In this document: piece after piece, positions 1 to 5,311 of the stretch
Position numbering within the stretch: the first letter of the stretch is position 1
Layout: every line of letters starts with the position of its first letter
Assembly (NCBI GenBank): GCA_029881635.1
Contig: JAOUMG010000190.1
Coordinates: 1 to 5,311 of the forward strand
Reading direction: 5' to 3'
Source of the DNA: Paracoccaceae bacterium
GTDB taxonomy: Bacteria > Pseudomonadota > Alphaproteobacteria > Rhodobacterales > Rhodobacteraceae
DNA length: 5,311 nucleotides
The notes under the pieces: model-generated
Told to the model about the DNA's origin: nothing
Seen by the model: only the letters and a program-made list of their open reading frames with translations
The model's database searches: none
Position numbers and translations under genes: made by a program

Positions 1-86
1 GCCCAAGTTTGACGTCGGTGTGCCGGTAACCCGGACCGAATGCCTTGCACCTTCCAGAAGTGCAGTGCACAGAGAGACGGATTGCC

Positions 87-91
87 GGAGG
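87..91 (+). promoter_or_regulatory. Shine-Dalgarno that fixes the start of the EamA-family gene
   Basis: GGAGG lies 10 bases before ATG at 102 and is followed by a G-rich stretch. It favours ATG 102 over an in-frame upstream TTG at 45, which would add 19 polar residues before the first membrane helix. Family members normally begin only a few residues before helix 1, as the ATG 102 form does. Confidence 0.6.
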
Positions 92-101
92 CGGGGTAAA
101 T

Positions 102-974
102 ATGGACTTGCGGTCGATTTTCATGGGGCTGGCCTTTGCGCTGATGTGGTCATCGGCCTTCACTTCGGCCCGGATGATCGTGGCTGATGCCCCGCCGATG
201 GCAGCCTTGGCGATCCGGTTCCTGATTTCCGGCCTGATTGGCATAACCATTGCCGCCGCGCTGGGCCAAAACTGGCGGCTGAGCCGACGGCAATGGCGGT
301 CGGTGATGATTTTCGGCTTGTGCCAGAACGCGCTTTACCTTGGGCTCAATTTCATCGCCATGCAGTGGATCGAGGCGTCATTGGCCGCGATCATCGCCTC
401 AACCATGCCGCTTCTGGTGGCGTTGCTTGGCTGGGTGTTCTTTGGCGAAAAGGTCCGCCCGCTGGGGCTGGCGGGGCTGGTGGCGGGTGTTATTGGCGTT
501 GCGATCATCATGGGGTCACGTTTTTCGGGTGGCGTTTCGGTGCCGGGTATCCTGTTTTGCGGGGTCGGGGCGCTGGCATTGGCGGTTGCGACACTGACCG
601 TCCGGGGGGCATCCTCTGGCGGCAATCTGCTGATGATCGTGGGTTTGCAGATGTTCGTGGGGGCGGCGGTGCTGGCAATTGCCGCGATTGCGCTGGAGGA
701 TTGGCAGGTCAACTGGACCCCGCGCCTGGGTCTGGCTTTTGCCTACACAACACTTGTGCCCGGACTATTGGCCACATGGGTCTGGTTTCGGCTGGTCGAA
801 AGGATCGGCGCCGTACGTGCGGCAACCTATCATTTCCTCAATCCCTTTTTTGGCGTGGCGGTGGCTGCCGTTCTGCTGAGTGAAACGCTGGGGCTCGCCG
901 ATATTTTCGGTGTCGTCATCGTTGCGGCGGGTATTCTGGCAGTTCAGCTTTCCAAGCAAAGCACTGCGCGCTAA
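102..974 (+). CDS. EamA/DMT-superfamily inner-membrane transporter
   Basis: This is a 290-residue, very hydrophobic protein of the drug/metabolite transporter superfamily (EamA, RhaT/YdcZ-like). Such proteins usually export amino acids or other small metabolites; the substrate cannot be read from sequence. About ten membrane helices can be placed, near residues 6-24, 33-54, 67-86, 92-113, 119-137, 146-166, 174-194, 205-226, 239-259 and 264-283. They form two repeats of five, the usual EamA duplication, and the length is typical (about 280-310). Family hallmarks are the early W-S-S-A-F motif in helix 1, the R39-F40 pair in helix 2, a proline in helix 4 (P103) followed by F-F-G-E at 113-116, and the matching N-P ... 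L-S-E stretch in the second repeat near residues 246-262. The start is chosen on the GGAGG at 87-91. The gene stands alone and converges on the HD-domain gene, whose stop is 27 bases away. Nothing links it to the thiamine genes beyond position. The family assignment is secure; the specific function is unknown. Confidence 0.9.
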   Translation: MDLRSIFMGLAFALMWSSAFTSARMIVADAPPMAALAIRFLISGLIGITIAAALGQNWRLSRRQWRSVMIFGLCQNALYLGLNFIAMQWIEASLAAIIASTMPLLVALLGWVFFGEKVRPLGLAGLVAGVIGVAIIMGSRFSGGVSVPGILFCGVGALALAVATLTVRGASSGGNLLMIVGLQMFVGAAVLAIAAIALEDWQVNWTPRLGLAFAYTTLVPGLLATWVWFRLVERIGAVRAATYHFLNPFFGVAVAAVLLSETLGLADIFGVVIVAAGILAVQLSKQSTAR

Positions 975-1001
975 GCGGCAGTCAGCCCCTGTCAGACCGG
1001 T

Positions 1002-1661
1002 TTACCAATTTGGCGGCGGTGCCCCAAGCTCACCTGCCAGGTCGTCCAGATACCGGCGCATGGCGGCGGCACGGTCCTCCGCCAGTTTTCGGCCCGTGGC
1101 TGTCAGAAATGTTTCGGGCAGACGCAGCAGTTTGACCGCGAAATGGTCAAGTGCAAACCGCGTGTCATCGGGTGTACGATTGCGGGCAAAGGGATCTTCT
1201 TCGTCAAATAGCGGTCGCCCGAGCGCGCCGGAAACCGCAAAGCAGCGGGCAATGCCAACCGCGCCCAACGCCTCCAGCCTGTCGGCATCGCGCAACACCT
1301 GTGCCTCGGGTGTTTGCGGCTCGGTTCCACCGGAAAAACTGTGCGCTTCGATCGCATGGCGGGCTGCGGCAATCTCTGCCCGGGTCATGCCCAATGCGTC
1401 CATAAGCGGACCAGCCGCAGTGGCAGACAGCATCGCGGCCTGCGCCCTTTTGGGGTGGTCTTTTGGCAAATGCACCAGGTCATGCAGGTAGACTGCCGCT
1501 AACAGCACCCGCGACGGTGCCATGCCTTCGCCATGGGCGATGGTGCGGGCATGCAGCCAGACTCGTTCGACATGTGCCAGACCATGGGCAGAATCGCCGC
1601 CCGTGTCAGATGCCTGCAGCAACGCGTCGCGCAAGGCGCCGCGCAGTTCAGCCAACGTCAT
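1002..1661 (-). CDS. HD-domain metal-dependent phosphohydrolase
   Basis: This 219-residue soluble protein belongs to the HD superfamily, close in layout to the YedJ-type phosphohydrolases. The metal-binding pattern is visible in order: H26 and H30 in the [11 protein letters not shown] segment, the doublet H60-D61 in Y-L-H-D-L-V-H, histidines at 102 and 107, and D125/D127 in [11 protein letters not shown]. The [15 protein letters not shown] stretch is the most typical part of this subgroup. HD proteins usually hydrolyse nucleotides or other phosphate esters with a divalent metal; the substrate here is not evident. The start codon overlaps the aroC stop as ATGA (1658-1661), and an AGGA lies 10 bases upstream inside aroC. 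Translation is therefore probably coupled to aroC, and the two are one transcription unit. No separate promoter was seen. The family call is firm; any role in aromatic biosynthesis is only inferred from the overlap. Confidence 0.87.
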   Translation of the reverse strand: MTLAELRGALRDALLQASDTGGDSAHGLAHVERVWLHARTIAHGEGMAPSRVLLAAVYLHDLVHLPKDHPKRAQAAMLSATAAGPLMDALGMTRAEIAAARHAIEAHSFSGGTEPQTPEAQVLRDADRLEALGAVGIARCFAVSGALGRPLFDEEDPFARNRTPDDTRFALDHFAVKLLRLPETFLTATGRKLAEDRAAAMRRYLDDLAGELGAPPPNW

Positions 1662-2767
1662 GGCTGGCCAATCCTGCCGCCGCCACCACCGACCTGTCCG
1701 CGGTGCAACAGCAGATGATCGAGCAAGACGCAGGCCATCATCGCCTCACCGACCGGAACCGCCCGGATGCCGACGCAAGGGTCATGGCGACCCTTAGTAA
1801 TGATCTCAGCCTCTTCGCCGGCAACCGTGATTGTTCGGCGGGGTGACAGGATCGATGACGTCGGTTTGACCGCAAAGCGCACCACCACGTCCTGACCCGA
1901 AGAAATGCCCCCCAGAATGCCGCCTGCATGGTTCGAACTGAACCGTGGTTTGCCGTCATTGCCCATGAAAATCTCATCGGCATTTTCCGTGCCGGTGAGT
2001 GTTGCAGCAGCCATTCCGGCACCGATTTCGACACCCTTGACTGCATTGATCGACATCATCGCTGCGGCCAGATCAGTGTCTAACTTGCCATAAATGGGCG
2101 CGCCAAGGCCCGCAGGCACGCCCGAAGCCGTCACTTCGATCACTGCACCGACGGAGTTGCCTTCCTTGCGCAGCCGGTCAAGGCTTTCTGCCCAGATTGC
2201 GGCAGCGGCAGCGTCAGGGCACCAGAATGGATTCTTGTCCACCTCGCCCAGGTCGAACCGGTCGCGATCTGCGACCAGAGTGCCCATCTGCACCATATAT
2301 CCGGTAATGATAACGCCCGGCATCAGCGCCTTTAGCACCTCACGCGCGACGCCGCCGGCTGCGACACGGGCGGCTGTTTCGCGCGCCGAAGACCGACCGC
2401 CGCCGCGAGGGTCGCGCAGACCGTATTTCTGGAAATAGGTGATGTCTGCGTGGCCAGGGCGGAATTTCTGGGCGATGTCACCATAATCTTTGGACCGCTG
2501 ATCGGTGTTTTCGATCATCAGTTGAATTGGCGTGCCGGTTGTCTGCCCTTCGTAGACGCCCGACAGAATGCGCACTTCGTCAGCCTCTCGCCGCTGGGTC
2601 GTGTATTTGTTCTGTCCCGGTTTGCGCCGGTCAAGCCATTGCTGGATCATCGCCGGTTCCAGCGCCACGCCCGGCGGGCAGCCATCGACCGTCGCGCCAA
2701 GCGCTGGCCCGTGGCTTTCACCCCATGTGGTGACGCGGAAGAGGTGGCCAAATGTGTTCAGGCTCAT
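1658..2767 (-). CDS. aroC: Chorismate synthase
   Basis: AroC catalyses the last shikimate-pathway step, turning 5-enolpyruvylshikimate-3-phosphate into chorismate with reduced FMN in the cytoplasm. The 369-residue length is normal for the bacterial enzyme (about 350-390). All three family signatures are present: G-E-S-H-G at residues 16-20, including the catalytic histidine H19; R-P-G-H-A-D at 103-108 with the second conserved histidine H106, followed by the [10 protein letters not shown] core at 122-131; and the late [17 protein letters not shown] block followed by K-P-T-S-S. The N-terminal [13 protein letters not shown] opening is typical, so ATG at 2767 is the right start, supported by AAGGAG seven bases upstream. 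The extreme C terminus is glycine-rich (V-G-G-G-G-G-R), probably a flexible tail. The downstream HD gene overlaps it by four bases. It is transcribed divergently from the thiamine operon. Identification is essentially certain. Confidence 0.98.
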   Translation of the reverse strand: MSLNTFGHLFRVTTWGESHGPALGATVDGCPPGVALEPAMIQQWLDRRKPGQNKYTTQRREADEVRILSGVYEGQTTGTPIQLMIENTDQRSKDYGDIAQKFRPGHADITYFQKYGLRDPRGGGRSSARETAARVAAGGVAREVLKALMPGVIITGYMVQMGTLVADRDRFDLGEVDKNPFWCPDAAAAAIWAESLDRLRKEGNSVGAVIEVTASGVPAGLGAPIYGKLDTDLAAAMMSINAVKGVEIGAGMAAATLTGTENADEIFMGNDGKPRFSSNHAGGILGGISSGQDVVVRFAVKPTSSILSPRRTITVAGEEAEIITKGRHDPCVGIRAVPVGEAMMACVLLDHLLLHRGQVGGGGGRIGQP

Positions 2768-2774
2768 GGGCAGG

Positions 2775-2780
2775 CTCCTT
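2775..2780 (-). promoter_or_regulatory. aroC: aroC ribosome binding site
   Basis: AAGGAG on the minus strand sits seven bases before the aroC ATG (2767-2765). It is a strong, well-spaced Shine-Dalgarno that confirms the start. Confidence 0.8.
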
Positions 2781-2790
2781 TATCCCAAGC

Positions 2791-2819
2791 GGCATAACGA
2801 TGCTGAGGGCGCCGCTCAA
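2791..2819 (-). promoter_or_regulatory. Possible sigma70-type promoter for aroC
   Basis: On the minus strand, TTGAGC (2819-2814) and TATGCC (2796-2791) are 17 bases apart. Transcription would start near 2784, giving a very short leader before the Shine-Dalgarno. The -35 matches the consensus at four of six positions and the -10 at only three, so this is a weak candidate. It is supported mainly by spacing and position. Confidence 0.25.
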
Positions 2820-2832
2820 GGGTTTTCCCTTG
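2817..2832. repeat. Perfect 6-bp dyad between the divergent promoters
   Basis: CAAGGG (2817-2822) and CCCTTG (2827-2832) form a perfect inverted repeat around TTTT. It spans the gap between the two candidate -35 boxes, overlapping the outer three bases of each: 2817-2819 for aroC and 2830-2832 for thiB. It could be an operator, or simply a chance dyad in GC-rich DNA. It is upstream of the predicted thi transcription start and so would not be in the thi leader RNA. Confidence 0.3.
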
Positions 2833-2857
2833 CAACGGCCGGGTGCGTAGTTATGTT
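2830..2857 (+). promoter_or_regulatory. Probable sigma70-type promoter of the thiBP operon
   Basis: TTGCAA (2830-2835) and TATGTT (2852-2857) are separated by 16 bases. Transcription would start near 2863-2866, right at the first base of the riboswitch P1 stem (2865). That agreement between two independent signals is the main support. The boxes match the consensus at four (TTGCAA against TTGACA) and four (TATGTT against TATAAT) positions. Confidence 0.5.
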
Positions 2858-2864
2858 GCGTTTT

Positions 2865-2948
2865 ACCTCGGGGTGCTCTGGCAACAGGGCTGAGATGCGA
2901 ATGCGAACCCGTTGAACCTGAACCGGTTAAGACCGGCGGAGGGAAGGT
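2865..2948 (+). ncRNA. TPP (THI-box) riboswitch aptamer
   Basis: This is the thiamine pyrophosphate sensor of the thiBP leader. The conserved THI-box parts occur in order: GGGGTGC (2870-2876), CTGAGAT (2890-2896), ACCCGTTGAACCTGA (2907-2921) and GGAGGGAAG (2938-2946). Helices that can be drawn are P1 ACCT/AGGT (2865-2868 with 2945-2948), P2 GGGT/ACCC (2871-2874 with 2907-2910), P3 GCTCTG/CAGGGC closed by a GCAA tetraloop (2875-2880 with 2885-2890), P4 CCT/AGG (2917-2919 with 2940-2942) and P5 CCGG/CCGG (2923-2926 with 2933-2936). The CTGAGA segment recognises the pyrimidine ring and the GGAG-side arm binds the pyrophosphate in known TPP aptamers. Between CTGAGA and ACCC is an ATGCGA tandem duplication (2895-2906) that can form a 3-bp mini-hairpin. 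Ligand binding is expected to lower expression of thiB and thiP. Confidence 0.97.
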
Positions 2949-3004
2949 TTGGCCAAAAGGCCACCACCATCTCCGCCCGCCTGACCATTGGAGGATGAGA
3001 GATG
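2935..3004 (+). promoter_or_regulatory. Translational expression platform of the TPP riboswitch
   Basis: Two competing pairings are visible. In the first, GGCGGAG (2935-2941), which belongs to the P5 and P4 3' arms of the aptamer, is perfectly complementary to CTCCGCC (2971-2977), plus a G-U pair at 2942:2970. This encloses a small hairpin TGGCC-AAAA-GGCCA (2950-2963). In the second, CATCTCC (2968-2974) pairs with GGAG (2990-2993) and ATG (2995-2997) with one bulged G, burying the thiB Shine-Dalgarno GGAGG (2990-2994). CATCTC can also pair perfectly with GAGATG (2999-3004), which holds the start codon. Without TPP the first pairing should free the ribosome site; with TPP the folded aptamer keeps 2935-2941 and lets the second form. 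There is no run of T, so control looks translational rather than by termination. The pairings are seen in the sequence; the switching is inferred from known Gram-negative TPP riboswitches. Confidence 0.75.
2990..2994 (+). promoter_or_regulatory. thiB: thiB ribosome binding site
   Basis: GGAGG is seven bases before the thiB ATG at 3002. An earlier out-of-frame ATG at 2995 directly abuts the site and is too close to be used. This Shine-Dalgarno is the apparent target of the riboswitch's sequestering strand at 2968-2974. Confidence 0.8.
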
Positions 3005-4003
3005 AGACCAAATACTTTCTCGGCCCTGATGATCGCGGGTATCCTTGTTGCCACTCCCATGGCGGCACAGGACAAACCCGTTCTCAACATCTATACCTAT
3101 GACAGTTTTGTTTCCGACTGGGGCCCCGGCCCAGCGGTTGAAGCAGCATTCGAGGCCACCTGTGACTGCGATCTGCAATTCACCAGCGCGGGCGACGGCG
3201 CGGCGTTACTCGCCCGGCTTTTGCTTGAAGGTGGCGATACCGAGGCGGATATCGTTCTGGGGCTGGACACCAATCTGACCGCCGCTGCAGCCGATAGCGG
3301 CATCTTCATGGACCATGCGCTGGGATCTATCGATTTTGACCTGCCGGTCGAATGGGATGATCCTGTTTTCGTACCCTATGACTGGGGTTACTTTGCGATG
3401 GTCTATGACAAGGCCAAAACAGTCTCTGTTCCAGCGGATTTTGAGGCACTTGCCGCCTCTGATTTGAAAATCGTCATACAGGATCCGCGGTCGTCCACGC
3501 CCGGTCTTGGGCTTCTGCTGTGGGTCAAGGCGGCCTACGGCGACCGCGCGGCCGAGATATGGTCTGCATTGGCGGACAATATTGTCACGGTTACCCCCGG
3601 CTGGTCCGAGGCTTACGGACTTTTCCTGGAGGGCGAAGCCGACATGGTGCTGTCTTACACAACCTCACCTGCCTACCACCTTATCGCCGAAAGCGATGAC
3701 ACCAAGGCGGCAGCCGTTTTCAGCGAAGGTCACTATCTGCAGATTGAGGTTGCCGCGCGCGTTGCGTCCTCTGATCAGGGTGATCTGGCCGACCGGTTTC
3801 TTGCTTTCATGGTTTCACCCGATTTTCAGAAAGTGATCCCCGAAACGAACTGGATATACCCTGCTGTGACCCCACCGGGGGGGCTTCCATCAGGGTTCGA
3901 AACCTTGATCGCACCGGAAACGGTGCTGTTTTTTCCCGCGGGCGAGGCACAGAAAGCCCGAGATGAGGCATTGGCCGAATGGCTCAGCGCGCTCAGCCAA
4001 TAG
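3002..4003 (+). CDS. thiB: Thiamine/TPP ABC transporter periplasmic substrate-binding protein ThiB
   Basis: ThiB binds thiamine, thiamine monophosphate or TPP in the periplasm and delivers it to ThiP. The 333 residues fit the family (E. coli ThiB is about 327). A Sec signal peptide is clear: a short basic N terminus, a hydrophobic core at about residues 8-18 and likely cleavage near A22, with no lipobox. The mature start K-P-V-L-N-I-Y-T-Y-D-S-F (25-36) followed by D-W-G-P-G-P (39-44) is diagnostic of ThiB. Further family blocks are a C-x-C pair at C54/C56, A-D-I-V-L-G-L-D-T-N-L, the Y-D-W-G-Y-F-A-M-V-Y-D segment, D-P-R-S-S-T-P-G-L-G-L-L-L-W (161-174), G-W-S-E-A-Y-G-L-F-L (200-209) and S-Y-T-T-S-P-A-Y (218-225). 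Aromatic residues such as Y33, W40, W201 and Y219 are the kind known to stack on the thiamine rings in this family. It is the first gene after the TPP riboswitch, which confirms the substrate, and its 3' end overlaps thiP by 25 bases. Confidence 0.97.
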   Translation: MRPNTFSALMIAGILVATPMAAQDKPVLNIYTYDSFVSDWGPGPAVEAAFEATCDCDLQFTSAGDGAALLARLLLEGGDTEADIVLGLDTNLTAAAADSGIFMDHALGSIDFDLPVEWDDPVFVPYDWGYFAMVYDKAKTVSVPADFEALAASDLKIVIQDPRSSTPGLGLLLWVKAAYGDRAAEIWSALADNIVTVTPGWSEAYGLFLEGEADMVLSYTTSPAYHLIAESDDTKAAAVFSEGHYLQIEVAARVASSDQGDLADRFLAFMVSPDFQKVIPETNWIYPAVTPPGGLPSGFETLIAPETVLFFPAGEAQKARDEALAEWLSALSQ

Positions 4004-5311
4004 GTTTGTCGGTTTGGCTGAGCGCGGGGACTGCGTTTCTTATCCTCGCGCTCAGCTTCGGGACACTGGGCGCTGTTGTCACGCGGTCTGAAGGCTGGGG
4101 CGAACTTGGCCCGGCTGACTGGGCGGCAATACGGTTCACCGTCGTTCAGGCACTGTTGTCGGCTGCCTTGTCGATTCTACTGGCCGTGCCGGTTGCGCGC
4201 GCTTTGGCGCGGCGGCAGTTCAGGGGGCGTGGCCTGCTGATCACGCTTCTGGGTGCGCCCTTCATCCTGCCGGTGATGGTTTCGGTGCTGGGTTTGCTCG
4301 CGGTCTTTGGGCGCTCCGGCCTTGTCAACGATGCCTTGGCAATACTGGGGTTTCCTGCGCTTTCCATCTATGGGTTTCAGGGCGTGGTTCTGGCACATGT
4401 GTTCCTGAACCTCCCGCTCGCGGTGCGGCTGATCCTGCAAGGCTGGCTTGCCATTCCCGGCGAACGCTTCAGGCTTGCCGCGGCGCTTGGGATGGGGTCG
4501 GGCGATATCGCGCGATTTCTGGAACGGCCCATGCTGAAGGAAACTCTTCCCGGGGTGTTTCTGGCGATCTTTCTCATTTGTCTGACGAGTTTTGCCGTGG
4601 CGTTGACGCTCGGAGGTGGGCCCAAAGCGACGACAGTGGAACTGGCCATCTATCAGGCATTCCGGTTTGATTTTGACCTCGGGCGGGCAGCTACGCTGGC
4701 ACTGGCGCAGTTCACCATCTGCGCCATCGCGGCGATTCTTGCGCTACGCCTTGCCATTCCCTCGGGTTTTGGCGCAGGGCTCGACCGGCGGGTCGAACGG
4801 TGGGAGGCGGATAGATTGGTGCGGCGCCTGACAGATTTTCTGGTTTTGGTGCTGGTTTCGTTGTTTCTGTTGCTTCCGCTTGGTGCTGTCATCGCAGCGG
4901 GCCTGCCAAAAATTGCCACGCTGCCGGCTCCGGTCTGGGCTGCTGCCTTGCGGTCGATTGGCGTGGCATTAGTGTCAACGCTGATAACCCTTCTGCTGGC
5001 ACTGTCACTGACGCTTGGCATCGTGCGGTCGCATGGCCGTTATGGCAAGGTGCTGGAAAGCCTTGGCATGCTGTCGCTGGCAGCGTCGCCATTGGTGATC
5101 GGCACCGGGCTATTCATCCTTATCCGCCCTATTGCCAACCCCGGTGATCTGGCGTTGCCGGTAACGATGCTGGTCAATGCCGCCATGGCGCTGCCCTTTG
5201 CGCTGCGTGCCCTTTTACCGGCCATGCGTGAGGTTGAAACCGGCTACGGTCGTCTTGCCACAAGCCTCGACATGCATGGGTTTGTGCGGTTGAAAATCGT
5301 CATCCTGCCAC
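3979..5311 (+). CDS. thiP: Thiamine/TPP ABC transporter permease ThiP (3' end outside window)
   Basis: ThiP is the inner-membrane channel of the ThiBPQ importer. The frame from ATG 3979 is open to the window edge: 444 full codons of a protein expected to have about 520-540 residues. It is a fused permease with two BPD_transp_1 halves. The first cytoplasmic EAA loop is at about 162-195 (G-E-R-F-R-L-A-A-A-L-G-M-G-S) and the second begins at about 418 (E-V-E-T-G-Y-G-R-L-A-T-S-L-D-M-H-G), where the sequence is cut. ThiP-typical blocks include F-I-L-P-V-M-V (95-101), L-A-H-V-F-L-N-L-P (145-153) and L-G-G-G-P-K-A-T-T-V-E-L-A-I-Y-Q (211-226). Many hydrophobic helices are visible. The start at 3979 lies inside thiB; TGAGG at 3964-3968 is a plausible Shine-Dalgarno. 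A later TTG at 4006 is the only near alternative and would cut into the residues before helix 1. The overlap implies translational coupling and riboswitch control through thiB. thiQ, the ATPase gene, is expected next. Confidence 0.95.
   Translation, partial: MAQRAQPIGLSVWLSAGTAFLILALSFGTLGAVVTRSEGWGELGPADWAAIRFTVVQALLSAALSILLAVPVARALARRQFRGRGLLITLLGAPFILPVMVSVLGLLAVFGRSGLVNDALAILGFPALSIYGFQGVVLAHVFLNLPLAVRLILQGWLAIPGERFRLAAALGMGSGDIARFLERPMLKETLPGVFLAIFLICLTSFAVALTLGGGPKATTVELAIYQAFRFDFDLGRAATLALAQFTICAIAAILALRLAIPSGFGAGLDRRVERWEADRLVRRLTDFLVLVLVSLFLLLPLGAVIAAGLPKIATLPAPVWAAALRSIGVALVSTLITLLLALSLTLGIVRSHGRYGKVLESLGMLSLAASPLVIGTGLFILIRPIANPGDLALPVTMLVNAAMALPFALRALLPAMREVETGYGRLATSLDMHGFVRLKIVILP
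3988..4026 (+). repeat. 13-bp perfect inverted repeat around the thiB stop codon
   Basis: CGCGCTCAGCCAA (3988-4000) is the exact reverse complement of TTGGCTGAGCGCG (4014-4026). The 13-base loop starts with the thiB TAG stop (4001-4003). In RNA this is a strong GC-rich hairpin that begins six bases after the thiP start codon and lies within the first codons of thiP. No T-run follows, so it is not a normal intrinsic terminator. Possible roles are protection of the thiB 3' end, damping of thiP initiation, or setting the ThiB:ThiP ratio. The structure is plain in the sequence; the role is inference. Confidence 0.75.
4017..4056 (+). repeat. Alternative hairpin competing with the thiB-stop hairpin
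   Basis: GCTGAGCGCG (4017-4026) is also the exact reverse complement of CGCGCTCAGC (4047-4056). The pairing extends to 13 positions when 4027-4029 pair with 4044-4046, with one G-U at 4027:4046. The loop is 14 bases (4030-4043). Because 4017-4026 is shared with the upstream hairpin, the two cannot form together. All three segments are inside thiP coding sequence (segment 1 also inside thiB). Confidence 0.6.

Noticed and set aside
60..70. GTGCA-G-TGCAC palindrome upstream of the EamA-family gene, a possible operator.
   Set aside because: It is a single short dyad with no second copy and no clear promoter boxes around it. It is not strong enough to annotate.
1..101. Possible coding end or start of a neighbouring gene; one plus frame and one minus frame stay open across this stretch.
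   Set aside because: The stretch is too short to judge, with no Shine-Dalgarno, recognisable motif or stop codon to anchor a gene. It is treated as intergenic.
45..101. Upstream TTG start that would extend the EamA-family protein by 19 residues.
   Set aside because: The extension is polar and atypical of the family, and ATG 102 has a well-placed GGAGG.
975..1001. Bidirectional terminator between the convergent EamA and HD genes.
   Set aside because: Only a GTCAG direct repeat was found; no stable hairpin with a T-run is visible on either strand.
880..1491. Long plus-strand open frame of 203 codons opposite the HD gene.
   Set aside because: Its serine/arginine/alanine-rich composition is typical of an antisense shadow of GC-rich coding DNA, and it overlaps two real genes.
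2094..2438. Plus-strand open frames opposite aroC (also 2450-2797 and 2568-2915).
   Set aside because: These are antisense shadows of the conserved aroC frame with no family motifs.
2950..2963. TGGCC-AAAA-GGCCA hairpin as an intrinsic terminator of the riboswitch.
   Set aside because: The stem is only 5 bp and is followed by CCACCATCTCC rather than a T-run. It fits better as a spacer hairpin within the expression platform.
2718..3068. Minus-strand open frames crossing the intergenic region and riboswitch (also 2863-3090 and 2927-3178).
   Set aside because: They run antisense through a recognised TPP riboswitch and thiB signal peptide, and have no motif or ribosome site.
4653..5021. Minus-strand open frames within thiP (also 4146-4440, 4377-4649, 4889-5225).
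   Set aside because: The plus strand carries an uninterrupted ThiP reading frame with both EAA loops. The minus frames are low-complexity shadows.

Overview
The window looks like ordinary chromosomal sequence from an alphaproteobacterium, most probably a member of the Rhodobacterales/Roseobacter group. This is inferred from the high G+C, the strong GC-ending codon bias, and the character of the chorismate synthase and ThiB proteins; no marker gene proves it. There is no sign of phage, insertion sequence, CRISPR or tRNA.

Layout. From the left, about 100 bases without a supported gene lead into a plus-strand ten-helix EamA/DMT-family exporter (102-974). It converges on a minus-strand pair, aroC (chorismate synthase, 2767-1658) followed by an HD-domain phosphohydrolase (1661-1002). 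This pair is joined by a 4-base ATGA overlap. A short divergent control region (about 2768-3001) separates aroC from a plus-strand thiamine-uptake operon: promoter, TPP riboswitch (2865-2948), a translational expression platform, thiB (periplasmic thiamine/TPP-binding protein, 3002-4003) and thiP (two-domain ABC permease, from 3979). thiP is cut by the window edge after 444 codons. The ATPase gene thiQ would be expected just beyond the edge.

How it works together. ThiB captures thiamine, thiamine monophosphate or TPP in the periplasm and ThiP passes it through the inner membrane. The TPP riboswitch in the leader closes the operon when intracellular TPP is high. The leader can be read almost base by base: a 7-base segment of the aptamer's 3' half pairs perfectly with a downstream segment, and that same downstream segment can otherwise pair with the thiB Shine-Dalgarno. 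This gives a translational ON/OFF switch with no terminator.

The least expected feature is at the thiB/thiP junction. A 13-bp perfect inverted repeat brackets the thiB stop codon. Its 3' arm can also pair over 13 positions with a second downstream segment, forming two mutually exclusive hairpins (segments 1:2 or 2:3) inside the start of thiP. This is a candidate translation-coupled or expression-ratio control element. No wholly new system is evident; the genes themselves are well-known families.
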